A stretch of 64,000 nt of DNA from Ceriagrion tenellum. Lineage: Eukaryota; Arthropoda; Insecta; Odonata; Coenagrionidae. Each line of letters opens with the position of its first letter. Position 1 is the stretch's first letter. The translations under genes and the position numbers were made by a program. The stretch is taken from positions 53,787,136-53,851,135 of the forward strand of contig OY720632.1 of assembly GCA_963169105.1 (NCBI GenBank), in the 5' to 3' direction. Positions 11,081 to 22,140 of the stretch are shown one piece after another. A model generated the notes under the pieces. That model was not told the origin of the DNA, did not search any database, and saw only the letters and a program-made list of their open reading frames with translations.

Positions 11081-11940
11081 GCCCATGAGGGAGAAAATTA
11101 GAGGGAAGCCAAGCGTTAAAATGAACGTTTTTTTCCCTCTTTCCCTCCCTCTGAGCTGAGCTGAAATCCCCAGCGCGCACCTAGCCATGCCCTTTTGTTT
11201 CGACAAAAGGGATTTGACCCGGGCCGTGCAGCAGGGAGTAGGAAAATGGCCGGCGGCGGGAAGCGTCGGAAAATGGAAATGGGAGAGAAGGAGAAGCATA
11301 GTGGATGAGAGAGAGAAAAAGAGCTGATAGGGAGAGAGGGGGAAATACGAGAACGAAGGAGAGAGCAAAATGTGGGAGTGGGGTGTAAGGTGAGGCTGCG
11401 GGTGGAAAGGGGAGGGGGGGAAGAGCTGGAAGGTCTGTAACGCCCTGGAATGCCATCCCCACAAATTTCGCCGGCCCATTGCGCCTAATGAGAAGTAGGA
11501 GCGAGTATGGCGGACCGAGATGGAGGTGGGGGTTCGGGGGAATGGGAAGGAATCAAGGATGGGGAATTCGGGAGGGGAGGAATAGAGGGGCGGGGAGGCG
11601 TTGGGGGGAGGGAAGAGGTAACCGAAAGACAAAGATGGGGGAACGGGCGGAGGGAAGAGGATTGCTGGGGGTTGAAGGGGGGTGGAAGAGTCCGGAGGTG
11701 GAGGTGAGTTAGCGGCTTTGGCTGAGTTTCGAGGGACTGGGTGCAGAGTCGGGGAGGAGGAGGGAAGAGGAGGTGAGAGGGATGGTCAGGAGACGGTTGG
11801 AGAGATGGGGGTTGAATAAGGGTGGCCCGGAGGGAAGATTAAGAGAAGTGGGAGAGGAGGAGCGGGAGAGCGGGTAGAGACGACGTTGGGGATGGAGGAG
11901 GAAAACCAGGTTTAGGAACAGGGAGAGGAAAGTTTTTTTT
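11081..11940. other. Long purine-rich (+ strand) island
   Basis: This is one of the longest skewed blocks. From about 11255 to 11935 roughly four of five + strand bases are purines (sampled lines near 11521-11640). The skew starts and ends abruptly. The minus-strand 186-codon frame at 11072-11632 is Ser/Pro/Phe/Leu-rich, and the + frames are Gly/Arg/Trp/Glu-rich; I regard all of them as compositional. A long near-homopurine tract can in principle form triplex DNA. Confidence 0.65.
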
Positions 11941-12850
11941 AGCAAAGTGCCGTTTGAAGTTCAAACGAGATCGCCTTATAATGCGAAGGCATAAAAATAA
12001 ATTGCTATCGATCCGACTTGTATAAGTCGGCGCATAATGCGCGTTGAGTCTGGCATCCAGAGAGTGAATTTCGTGGAAATTAATATCCAACCCGTTTAAA
12101 AACTAGCTAAATACCTAGCAAGCCTGCCGTGATAAAAATAAAGTTGTATTTGTCAGACCTCTTTGTCGAGGTATATGGATTCATTTTCCGAAGGGTATTT
12201 GCATAATCCAGTTTGAAAAGCGGTACAGCGTACGAAGAAAAAGGGAGTGCTTTGAGCATAATGGAAGTTGTCTTGAAATACGAGCCCCTTTAGCGAGTTC
12301 TTATGAAGACCAGAATTGGTTTGTCAAAACGTAACCATATAGTGTATGACCCGGTTTAAAACGGCTCCCTCTCTATTGGTAACATTCAGTGCAGCACTCA
12401 AGCACTTGTGAGGCCTTGAGAGATGTATATATATCATAGGCTTGTCATTATGTTAACTTTACAGATATTGTTGAAAAATTTCCCCGCAAAATCTAAGGCG
12501 ATATTTAATGACGTTGAATTCTGTAATAATCGTGAAATGGTAATCGTCATTCTTTTCTATTTCAAGAAACTGCACCGCAATGTACTGCGAAATCATTAGA
12601 TGTCTATAATGGCTAAAACAACAACGAAGATAGCGTAACAATTCTTCATTCATACTCCAGCCTACTAAATGTTAAATTTGCAAATCGTCGTGCAGCAGAA
12701 AATTTGTATTAATTTTTTTTGAAGCGTGGCAGTATCGTTAAAATTTTATCATCTCAAAAGAATACTCATCTACGGAAAGCGAGCGGTACGACAATAGAAT
12801 GGGTGCTGTTTTTGGTTATTGCATCGCCGTAGCGTTCTAAACACTTTACA
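11941..12850. other. AT-rich interval
   Basis: AT-rich except for a pair of tiny palindromes at 12.01-12.04 kb listed separately. No gene is recognised. Confidence 0.5.
12013..12042. repeat. Two consecutive small perfect palindromes
   Basis: CCGACTT and AAGTCGG form a 7-bp stem around a 4-base loop (12013-12030). GCGCAT, A, ATGCGC directly follows and forms a 6-bp palindrome (12030-12042). The two share one base. This could be a protein-binding site or chance. Confidence 0.55.
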
Positions 12851-13300
12851 GGAATGATGTAATTTTCACTCGAGAATGCTCGCGCGGAGTATTCGCTCGA
12901 TTACGTGCTCCGGGGAAGGAAGGGCGGCGAGCCGAGCGTATTTTTTTTCGTCTCTCGCATTTGAGCTCATTCCGCTCATGGCTGCATTATTATGCATAAC
13001 GTCCGACTCTCCCTCTCCCCCCTCTCCTCAATTCCTGCCTCACTGGAACTCCGAATCGCCCTTTGGAATCTCCGCAATTCCTGCTGCAACCCTCCCACGT
13101 CGTGCTCTCCCCCAACCCTATCTCTCCGAACCCCGACAGCAAAGTTCTCCCTCACACTACCCCGAAACCACGTACCGCATCGACGCGCCCCCTCTCCAGC
13201 GTATCGCCTGCACACCATACTCTCCGAATCTTATTTTATCAATCCTCGACCACCCTTCCCCATCTCCGTATTCCGTGCTCAGGATTCCCGTTGTTCCCTT

Positions 13301-13320
13301 TCTCTCTCTCTCTCTCTCTC
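13301..13320. repeat. TC dinucleotide microsatellite
   Basis: Ten uninterrupted TC units, followed directly by CACACACG, within the pyrimidine island. Confidence 0.9.
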
Positions 13321-13583
13321 CACACACGAACTCTCCCGCCCATTTTGAACTGCACCCCAATCCCAATTACGGGGCGCTGTTCCCTTCGATAATTAACGAA
13401 AAAAGAAAGATAGGAAGGGGAGAGTGCTTCCTATCGGCGACCCCGAAAGCCGCGCGCGAGTCCGACCCATGCCAACGTCACCGCGAGCCACCCACTCTCC
13501 CTAAATCCCCCAAAGACCCCCACCCCACCCTCATGCTCACCCGCATCGGAATTCCCTCTCCCGTATCCAGATACCCACCGCAA

Positions 13584-13599
13584 CCCCCCCCCCCCCCCC
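13584..13599. repeat. C16 homopolymer
   Basis: Sixteen consecutive C bases. The length is likely to vary between individuals or reads, and it interrupts any frame across it. Confidence 0.9.
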
Positions 13600-14165
13600 G
13601 GTGTTCCCCCACCAAGTTTCCTCCCCCACAAGCCACCCCGCCTCCAATCCCCTTTGTGCCCACTATCTCTGCAAAAACTCACTCACTCATTCCACCCTCT
13701 CGTTGCATCCCAAAGCGCGTTGATCTGCCCTTGCGCTCCCCGTGGGAATCAAGTCTATCCGCACATGAGGCATTATGCACACGAGTTTTCTGTCCGTTCA
13801 TTACCATTCCCCGAACCCTGCCGGAAAATCCAATCTCCACACATCCCTGGTTATCTCTCACTCCCGTCGCTTCTTTGACTCGCTTCCAGTTCCCACTAAC
13901 TCACGTTTCCCATTCTCGGCTTCCCCTTGTCCGGGCCGCGACGCCGCGAAAAGATTCGGAAGGGCCCAATATCCCCATCGGTAATTCTCTACCCATACGT
14001 TTTCCATTCGTATCCACCAGGGGAGAGATGTGGTTTACTCCTGCGTCACAGTCCGGAATAAATTTTCTTGCTTTCATTCCTCGTTATTTCCGCACGGCTG
14101 CCAAAACGACAAGATGTAATGGAAGATCGAAAACGGGAGTTTTTTTCGACCATACGCTAAGGTAG

Positions 14166-15305
14166 AGGTTCAAAGTGGCATTGCTACAATGCTGTACAGT
14201 TCTAAAATACAAGTACCAAATATATCCATGAATAAGTGCCAACTTTTTCATATTTCTTCCTTTATTACAATTCTTTCCTGAGTTTGGCAACGAGGGATTA
14301 TTCATGTGTGTCCTTTTATTTAAATAGTATAAACTACAATAAAAACTATAATAAAATATAAACTAAATATAACTTCTACATATTAAATCTATTCTCCCGT
14401 GTGTAACTTTATATAAATCAAAACTTGATTGAATTTATTCCCTTTGTACGTGATCAATAACTTTCGACCTCGCTATTCAGGCATCCATCAAGTGCGGCTA
14501 CGATTTATTGTAAAGCTATACCTAGTAAAGCGTTGAGTAGCCGGCGAGAGTTTGTACAAATAATCATCCAAAATTATCACGAAAAAGTCTTTGTAAACTT
14601 CCAAGAGAAGTTTATGAAACCGACACAGGTTTTGGCAAATATTGCCGAGACCTTGATGACGGCAATGCTTTTCGAAACCTAGGTCAGTGAAATAAACTTA
14701 GCTCGGACATTTACGTAACGTATTGGAATTTATGGAAGGTATTTTTTGCAGTAATGATATCTCTTTTCCTACCATTATCGTAATATTATTTGGGCGAGTA
14801 AAGTTAACTTTGCCTAAATATCGGGGCTGCCAATGGATTTGAGCACCTAAATAATGGTAGTATCCAAGGCTGAACGTTGCGGCAGGTTATTAGCGCCTTA
14901 CATGAAACCATAAAGGACACCGTGTAGCTCGTTCAACGTAATACTTGAATGACTAAGGAGGCATCGGATTTAAATTTATGGCTCTGTTCGAATAGTGGTA
15001 AACAGTATATGAATATCAAAGTTTTTTGCTTCATTTCATTTTTACCGTATACCTAAAGTGTCATAGTGATATATTTCTATCTTCATACTGATGGGCAGAT
15101 GCTTTAAAATAAAAAACACATATTAAAGTCTCAAATTAAGGCTATAAATAGAAGGAGGATCGTTTGGTGCCTTTGAGCAAAGTTGGTTTATGTAGTGTAT
15201 TGTTGATGCATTTAGCAGATGTCATATTTATGCGGTTTCTATACATATTAATAAAGAGAAATGGTGAGAAAATTCGAGGGTAACAAGTTCGTTGCAATGT
15301 TTACA
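14166..15305. other. AT-rich interval
   Basis: AT-rich with several runs of A/T words near 14330-14400. A copy of the dispersed motif at 14.65 kb is listed separately. No gene is recognised. Confidence 0.5.
14650..14700 (+). repeat. Copy of the dispersed GAAAC/AATAAA motif
   Basis: ACCTTGATGACGGCAATGC is followed by TTTTCGAAACCTAGGTC and then AGTGAAATAAACTT. The order and spacing of GATGAC, GAAAC, GGTC and AATAAA match the other copies. ATTGCCG at 14641 pairs with CGGCAAT at 14660, giving a 7-bp stem over the first block. Confidence 0.5.
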
Positions 15306-16335
15306 TTTTATTGCGACTGAATACGAACTTTCGGGATTCGTGCTTCTCCGTGATACAGCTCCTTGATAATCACTCTAGAGATAAGACGGAACATCAAGCT
15401 TACATTAGGATTCCATTTTGTTCAACAACCGGTGCCAACCCTTCTTACTCACCATTCTCGCCAAACATACCTGACTCGTGGGCGTCTGGGGCCCATTCGG
15501 GCCATCCACTAAGGCCATTCTCCCCGCCCCCTACCAAGCGTTTCAGGACCCGCATCCTCTCCCCATCCTTGAGCCCGCATGTGTAAGACAGGGGATGGAA
15601 GTGGGGAGTGAGAAGAAAGCCCGCCTTTTAGGGGAGGCTCTTCTTCGGCCCACACTAATGACCATGGGCCATCCGTCTTGCCACCTCCATTCCGGCTGAC
15701 TTCTCTGGACACGGTGAGGAGTGGACTGGGGTGGAGAAGGGGGAGGAGGGAGGGGATATGGGTGGAGAGCACAGTCGAAACGGAAAAAGAAAAATGGTCG
15801 AGTGAAAGAGAGGGAAGTATAGAGAGAGAGAGGAGGGAATGCTCATCTCATTCCTCCCCACCGCAGTCGCCCATGGAAATACCAATTCTATTGCATGGGA
15901 GACGGGTTGGGGAGGAAATTAGTGGGAGGAACGGGATAGGAGTAGGATGACTAGGGGAAGGGGTGGGCATTTGAGGCTGGCTAGTAGTAAGGGGGAATGG
16001 GGTAGGTGCCAAAGGGAAAGAAGGGAGGGTTGGCGAAGAGGGACGAGAGGTGGGAATGCAGACAACGTCAATTCCCCCGAATGCCATTTATCTGTGTGCT
16101 TCACTGGTCCACTGTACGTTCCCTCTCCGTGTCCCCGAGCACCGCACTCCGCGGTAATGCACTAGCCTTGTAATGGGAACTCCCTGACACGGCGGGTCAC
16201 TACTCTGAATTCGGAGTGCTGCGTCGGGGAACATTCAGCAGCATTGCACGACCAAGGGCGGGGGAGAGCAAATGGTGCCTCGGATGGCTCTCCGAATACA
16301 CGCCATGCTCCACGCCACGCACTGTTTGTTTCAAC
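15306..16335. other. GC-rich island, mainly purine-rich on +
   Basis: The left end (15440-15590) is balanced and GC-rich. The stretch 15590-16050 is purine-rich on + (GGAGGAGGGAGGGG words, and a GAGAGAGAGAG run near 15822). The part after 16060 is balanced and GC-rich. All frames are short and of skewed composition. Confidence 0.6.
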
Positions 16336-17390
16336 TTTTCACGTAATACAACAACTCAGAGACTCGGGTAAGGAGTACAACTGCGTAGCGAATTATAAAT
16401 GCAGGGCGTTAAAATTTCCACTCACAATAATAGTATCGCAGAGGGGATATAGGAACACGAAACATGCCTTTTTCATGCTCAAAAGGAGCTCATTAGCGGA
16501 TGAGCCAGTGCCTGGGTTAAATTTCATTGTTTATAAGTAACTAATCCTTAATAATAATAAGACTTAATTTATTTACGAATCCTCAAAAAGTTTTTTCGCT
16601 GTATGGCCATGAAAATAGAAATAACATCTCTACTCTAAATGTGAATCATTATGATTTCACTCCAATGTTTCATTGCTGCATTTTATGAAATAATTTTATA
16701 ATTATTTGAAATGTAAGAGAATAAGTCATTCAATTAAACTAAATTTCATCGATAATACATATAAACTTGTGGCCAAATTTGCTCCAATGTTAGCAGTGGT
16801 GCTCAAAATGAACGTTATTCTCCCAATATATACAATTCTGAATGTACTTGCGCATTATCGATAACAGCCAGCCGTTGACAATTTGAATTAGAATAGCAGT
16901 AAGTTTCATATTTTTATACCGTCACATGCTGATCTATTTACAAATAAAGGAAATTAAAATCTGATTCCTAAGGAATTTGCTATAGCTGAGATAGCTGTCC
17001 CTTTACTATTTTATTCTACTCGCAGCCTGTGTCACTATGAATGGATACAGATACATGTCCGAGACGTTGGCATGTCTCAGAGAGCAGACAATCAAGTAAA
17101 GTACAAATATTTTTATGTTGCATAAACTTGATTAATTTGAGTCTATTTATAATCAAAAGACATCAACGTGTAACTTTCTTTAACGGAAGGCCAGCATTCC
17201 ATTGGATCCCTGAAGCACGTTCGGGTTTTTAATAAGGAGGGATGAATGGATATCCTTTGCAATTCGGCCTCCATTAAAATTTATTTAAAAATCATAAGGG
17301 AAGTTGATATTCTTGGGGTATGAACGGTTGTGATGTTACTCATACAATAGCTCACAAAACATATGCAAAAGGATTTCAAAGAACATGCGC
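16336..17390. other. AT-rich interval without recognisable content
   Basis: AT-rich, with no repeat or gene recognised. A 63-codon + frame at 17041 has no motif. Confidence 0.5.
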
Positions 17391-17960
17391 TCGCCCGTCC
17401 AAAGACGAGAGGGTTTGGATTGGAAGGCAGTAGAGAGAGTTTCTCCTTGAGGGCGGTGAACGTAGTCGTGTGCGGGTCCTTCAGGGTGAGGACGAGGAGG
17501 GGAAGGGTTTGTGGATGACAGGCGAGAGTGATGGGATGCGAGCGGATGAGACCAAAGGCTGAGCCGGGCAGGAAGGGACGAGGAGGGAGCGGGAGAGAAA
17601 GAGCTCTGGGGGGTGGCAGTACATACTTCACGCAGCCAGGGAGCGACGAGGTGCCCGGGCTCGCAGTCTGTGGGAAACCTTCATGTCAGGCGCTGGTCGA
17701 GTGGAGACGGGGTGGGGGTGAATTTAATTGGTCGACCGATGGAGGAGAGGGAGTGTGGTGGACTAGGGTGGTTGAGTTAGAACGTTGGCAATTGAGGGAG
17801 GGACGGAGAGAGAGCGAGCAGCGTCATGTGAGGCGGAGAAGTAATCAAGTGCGCCAAGGAGAGAGCCCTGCAGGAGGCTTGGGGAGGGTAAGAACCGGAA
17901 GAAGAATGGAGATCAGTGAAAAATTTCCGGGAAGAGAGAAAACAATTGGACTCACATTGT
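17391..17960. other. Purine-rich (+ strand) island
   Basis: GGAGGG, GAGAGAGCGAG and similar words run on + from about 17400 to 17935 with moderate CpG. The 144-codon + frame (17528-17962) is Gly/Arg/Glu-rich with no domain, and I judge it compositional. Confidence 0.6.
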
Positions 17961-18970
17961 AAGATGAAAGTGTTCAACCATGAGAAATGAGTAGAGAAAA
18001 AATGAAATAAAAAAATCATATTGAATCATTCCTTGTGAAGGCGAAAAAATAATGGAGAGCCATCAAATTTAGTAGAATGACGTGCTACAATAGTTTCATG
18101 CAAGAACATATTATGAAATGTATCGTCTCACATTTTATACTAAATGATAGTCATCACCAGTACTCCTTACTCAACCGCTTTCCCCTTCCTTTAAAAAGGT
18201 CATTTCGTCATTCCAATGAGTACTAAATACAAGGAAATTTCACATTCATGCCGATGCATGTGAAATTATTATTACGCTGTACAACGAGAAGGTACTCATA
18301 ATGGAAACGATGAACTCTGTTAGTCTTGAGAATAACGCTATAGCTGTCGAAACTGGTTGACAGCAATAAAAACTTAGTGCAATTGTTCATCATTTTCAAG
18401 TAATTTCTTGTATTTGTCATTGTAATTGAAGCCATTGTAAGAAGTAAGAAATATAAATTTCATTATTTGAAAATAAAACAAATTTGTTGTATATGACTGT
18501 CATCCTAAGTAATCAACTAAATTAACTATCATAAAGAATATACTTTTACTTTACTCACTTATTTCACGCCTTGCAGTGATAGCTTCCAAGCCGATGGTCT
18601 CCTGGCGATTTCTTAAAAAGCTCCGTAGTGCATGATAATTTTATTCTTAAAAGTTGTGTGTAAAGCTTAAGAACAACAATCCGTTCATTTTTTGATAAGA
18701 TGTATGGCTCAGAGCTATTTTTTAAAAATAAAGTCTCTCAGGAGCGCGTAGACGTACAACATTCCGTTTGCTGGTATTTTTTGGCATATAAATCGAATTT
18801 TTGTTCGGTAAGCCGTTGATAATATGAAAGTCACTGAAAAGATGGGATATTATTTCAGCCATTCCAAATTTCTAAAGCCTAAATCAAGGAATTTTATGAA
18901 TGAAGTACATAATAACAGGCCCAAACTATCCTATATGCAGCAGAAATGTTTAAAGAGAATTGGGGAATTA
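17961..18970. other. AT-rich interval
   Basis: AT-rich. It holds the dispersed-motif copy at 18.32 kb, listed separately, and otherwise nothing recognisable. Confidence 0.5.
18324..18399 (+). repeat. Copy of the dispersed GAAAC/AATAAA motif
   Basis: TCTTGAGAATAACGCTATAG leads to CTGTCGAAACTGGTTGAC, then CAATAAAAACTTAGTGC and finally TTGTTCATCATTTTC. All blocks are in the order and spacing seen at 22.05-22.14 kb, including the TTAGTG word after AATAAA. This is one of the clearer members. Confidence 0.55.
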
Positions 18971-19262
18971 GTTTTCAGGTACCAGAGTATGAGGACTTAA
19001 TTTGAAGAGGGGTCAGAAAGAGAGGATGTACGAGGGCAAGGGGGCACAAATGGATGAGAACTGCGGTGAGAGTCGATGGCTTGGGAATGGCAAGGGGGTC
19101 GAGGAAATGGGCGAAGGAATAAGAGGAGAGGGAGTGATGAAGGCGAAAGGGGGAGGCAGTCGGAGTCACTGAAGAGGAAAATTCACTCGGCTGGTGACCT
19201 AAGGAGTTGGGATGAGGGAGAGGCGGCGAAAAATGACTGCAATGGCGGTGTAAGTTAAGGAC
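18971..19262. other. Purine-rich (+ strand) island
   Basis: A short G/A-rich block on + with frames of about 60 codons on both strands. No coding signature. Confidence 0.55.
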
Positions 19263-19347
19263 AGGGGTATTTTTTGCCTTATTTTTGAAACCCTACCCTC
19301 ATTCCGTTACTAAAACGCAACTAAGCTTATCCATGTCGGGAAAATGG

Positions 19348-19395
19348 AAACCTTAAGATGACATTCAAATGAAACGTTGGCATATTTCACTCACG
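19348..19395 (+). repeat. Copy of the dispersed motif, 5' half only
   Basis: ACCTTAAGATGACATTC, then AAATGAAACGTTGGC. The two core blocks match the pattern well. The AATAAA part is not obvious, but GATGAAAACATTTATTGG follows near 19408. Confidence 0.45.
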
Positions 19396-21930
19396 CAGCT
19401 TTGGGAAGATGAAAACATTTATTGGAGAAATAAATTTAATGTAAAAGTACCTAGCGGAAATGAAGTCATTTCTTTCTTCACTTGATTCACACCGCCTGAA
19501 GTGCTTGACAATACCAGAGTCTAAAACAGATAAAAATGGCTGTTGCAAAATGTGATCAACGTATAATGTTGGTATACAGTGAAATCCTTCTCTATTGAGT
19601 TTATTTATTGTTTCGGGATACTTAAAGTAAACTTTGTTTTGCGCGGTCAACCCATTCCAACGCTCTTCTTTGCAATTAGCCTAAATTAGACTCGAAGGAT
19701 TTCCAATGGCTAATATCAATGTTGAATATCTGTATAAAACCCGAAAAAGTTTCAACTAGCATGCTACCATGACACTTCCACTTGAGCATCATACATTTCG
19801 TATCACTTCCACCGAATGTTTAGGTTCTTTTTATGCTCCAAGATCAGCACAAATCTCAAGCAGTAGAAAACACCAACAGGTTAAGGGCATAAATCTATGC
19901 TCTTGGCGTTTAGTTTCTATTTTGAACTTTTGGTCCCGATCGTACGATAAATTCCTTAGAATTCACCGAAAGCAGTCAGTTATAACTATGGTTTTTTCAT
20001 AAAAATGACATCATCTGAGAGAGAATATTTTATCTTCACATCCAAAATGTGTTGATTATATTATATTTAATTTGGTGAAACTATTTATTCAACTAATGGA
20101 ATACTTAGACCAAAAAAAGGACAGCGCAAATGTTGGGTCGATGTTTTGCGTTACTTTTTCTCCACATGAACACTCAAAATAATTCTTTTAAATCAGCGGA
20201 ATAACCTATGAATGAAGATTGATTTTATTTTTTTGATTCAGCTTTTTTAAGTGGTTGGAATAGTTTCTAAAAATCATTTCAAATCGATATATTTACAAAA
20301 CCATTTACGTAACTAAGTACCAGTTTTCAAACCACGTTGCCAGTGGCATCAGATTGACTGTTCAAAAGTATCTGATATACATTAAATTATCATTTGTATA
20401 CATGACTTAGAAGGTTTCGATCAACAAATCCAAGTTAATGTAATCACTATCCATTTGTACATTCATATGCATATTTAAGTCATACAGAATTCTCAATGCG
20501 GTCTAAGGATCCTCACAATCAATCATATATTTAGAATTTTGATCAACCTTCAATTCTCTTGAACTCTTCTTAAAAATCAAGGAATACTACTGACTCTCAT
20601 CTCTGCGGACAGCGTTACCACGTAGAACTGCAGTAATATGCTGGCACAGGTTCAATGTTCTGCTCTCCTACCTTGGAATTTGATCGTGCTACCCAAACAA
20701 TTTATTTTTAATGACAGAACAATGGTGTCAGGCACCTGGCCGTGGAGAGGTAGTAAATTTGTGACAGTTCTGATAAAATCTCTCAGGCTGAATGCATGGG
20801 TATATTGGAGTGCAACTTCTTTCATGGAAACATAAATTGTATCAGAATCGTGTACGTTCCCTCAAATCAGATATTACCCAAAGAGAGCTTTAAATTTATT
20901 CCCAGCTCATTGTTATGAGGACATTTTCCCAGTCTATGACGCCTAAACTGTCAGTGACTTCAATAAAATGCGAAGCACCTCCTCACCACATTGCGGTGTT
21001 GGCGTTGCATGGGCGTGAGCACAGACACCTCAGACGAATGAAGTTTTCCCTTTTCTAACGCGCGGGAACAAAGATACAGGCGTTGATAACTGCCAACGAC
21101 TCCGCGTTCTCCCTGAAAGGGTTTTGTTGTGAGGAAGAAGTGACAGGCCATATGCCAGAGGGCTCTTCCGATCCTTGGAAAGACAAACAGGAATAAAGGC
21201 AACAGGGAAACACCATTGGTGAGACCCTATTCCATTTCCTGAACAATATCCTTCACCTGGCTTCCTTATCCGCGGGACCATTCTCCTATCTGCTCTGACC
21301 CTATTCCGTCTTATACTCCTCATCCTTTTCATCCTGTCTTTCCTCCGAACCGCAATTCTTGTAGTCCTCGAATGGTCTAGCCTTGAATTTTTTGTGAGCA
21401 ACTCGGCTCAGCTGGTCATGACTCCGTGGAACCTTCCCGTAAACTCTTTAGAAAGAGGCAGCCATTTATTTCCAACTGCAATTCGTGTGTCAAAAGTCCC
21501 CATGCTGCAGAAAAAATTACCAGGTACGAAAGCAAGCAAGTTGCTATATGAGCAACTTGATTGCATTAAAGCTTTGAAATGGATGGTGTCTAAAATGTGC
21601 AATTGGGGGGGATAGAAAATGGCCTCACTTGGTTGGTGTTCGGGTCTTTCGTTCCAGGCATAGAAAATATGAGGTGCGCAACTTTGTAGCCGAAAGGATT
21701 GAATATAATCACAATGCAAAGATAAATTCAAATATGTTCACAAAGTCTATATTGCGATGGCCGTATTTTCTACAAAATCCTGGTTATTGAAGTTTTGCGC
21801 TACAACACAAAGGCCACCGGCTAAGCTCACTATCTGTGGTTCCATTGGGTAACTGCCTCAAGATAATTGAAAGATATCGGCTAAATACACTCATTGGTTT
21901 TAGGATAAACTTTATGGAAGTTCTTTATGT

Positions 21931-22140
21931 ATAATGAAAACGAAAACTTTGTTTGATTCCACCAATTTATTTTAAAGGTATGACCAGTTTTAACGCAGCG
22001 ACGTTATCTTCAGGTATCTTTCCTGTACCAGACCATTCCTTCAGGTACCAGGTACCTGAAGATGACACCACTGCGTTGAAACTAGACCTACCTTAATAAT
22101 AAATTAGTGAAGTCAAATGAAGTTTTCTTTTTTATTATTC
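21931..22140. repeat. Head-to-head pair of motif copies (imperfect inverted repeat)
   Basis: The minus-oriented copy (21931-22016) and plus-oriented copy (about 22051-22140) align along nearly their whole length. Shared blocks are CCTGAAGAT-AC, GCTGCGTT or ACTGCGTT, AAACTGGTC or AAACTAGAC, ATACCTT or CTACCTT, AATAAATT followed by GGTG or AGTG, and AGTTTTC then a T-rich ATTAT end. Substitutions and small gaps show the arms are not a fresh duplication. The spacer is about 34 bp and has a perfect palindrome at its right side. It may be a foldback or MITE-like element, or two tail-containing retroelement fragments joined head to head. No target-site duplication is obvious. Confidence 0.7.
22039..22061. 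repeat. Perfect 11-bp palindrome at the inverted-repeat centre
   Basis: CTTCAGGTACC, one A, then GGTACCTGAAG. It lies at the junction between the two motif copies and suggests that a short third piece of the motif's 5' end was retained in the minus orientation. Confidence 0.75.

Larger units (their letters stand above)
12851..14165. other. Long pyrimidine-rich (+ strand) island
   Basis: The first 120 bases are CpG-rich. From about 12995 to about 13980 the + strand is C- and T-rich, with a TC microsatellite and a C16 homopolymer. A 429-codon + frame runs at 12876-14165. Its product is Pro/Ser/Thr/Arg-rich throughout, has no domain, and crosses both the TC repeat and the C16 run. Other frames in the same place are also open for 60-118 codons. 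I therefore read the openness as a result of few A-rich stop codons and not as a gene. Confidence 0.6.

Noticed and set aside
11072..11632. 186-codon minus-strand frame rich in Ser, Pro, Phe and Leu
   Set aside because: It lies exactly within the purine island, other frames there are also open, and the product is low-complexity with no domain. Composition explains it.
22051..22090. Hammerhead ribozyme in the dispersed motif (CTGAAGA and GAAAC present)
   Set aside because: The bases between the two core words do not form an evident stem II, and no closing stem I was found by eye. Kept only as a hypothesis to test with a covariance model.
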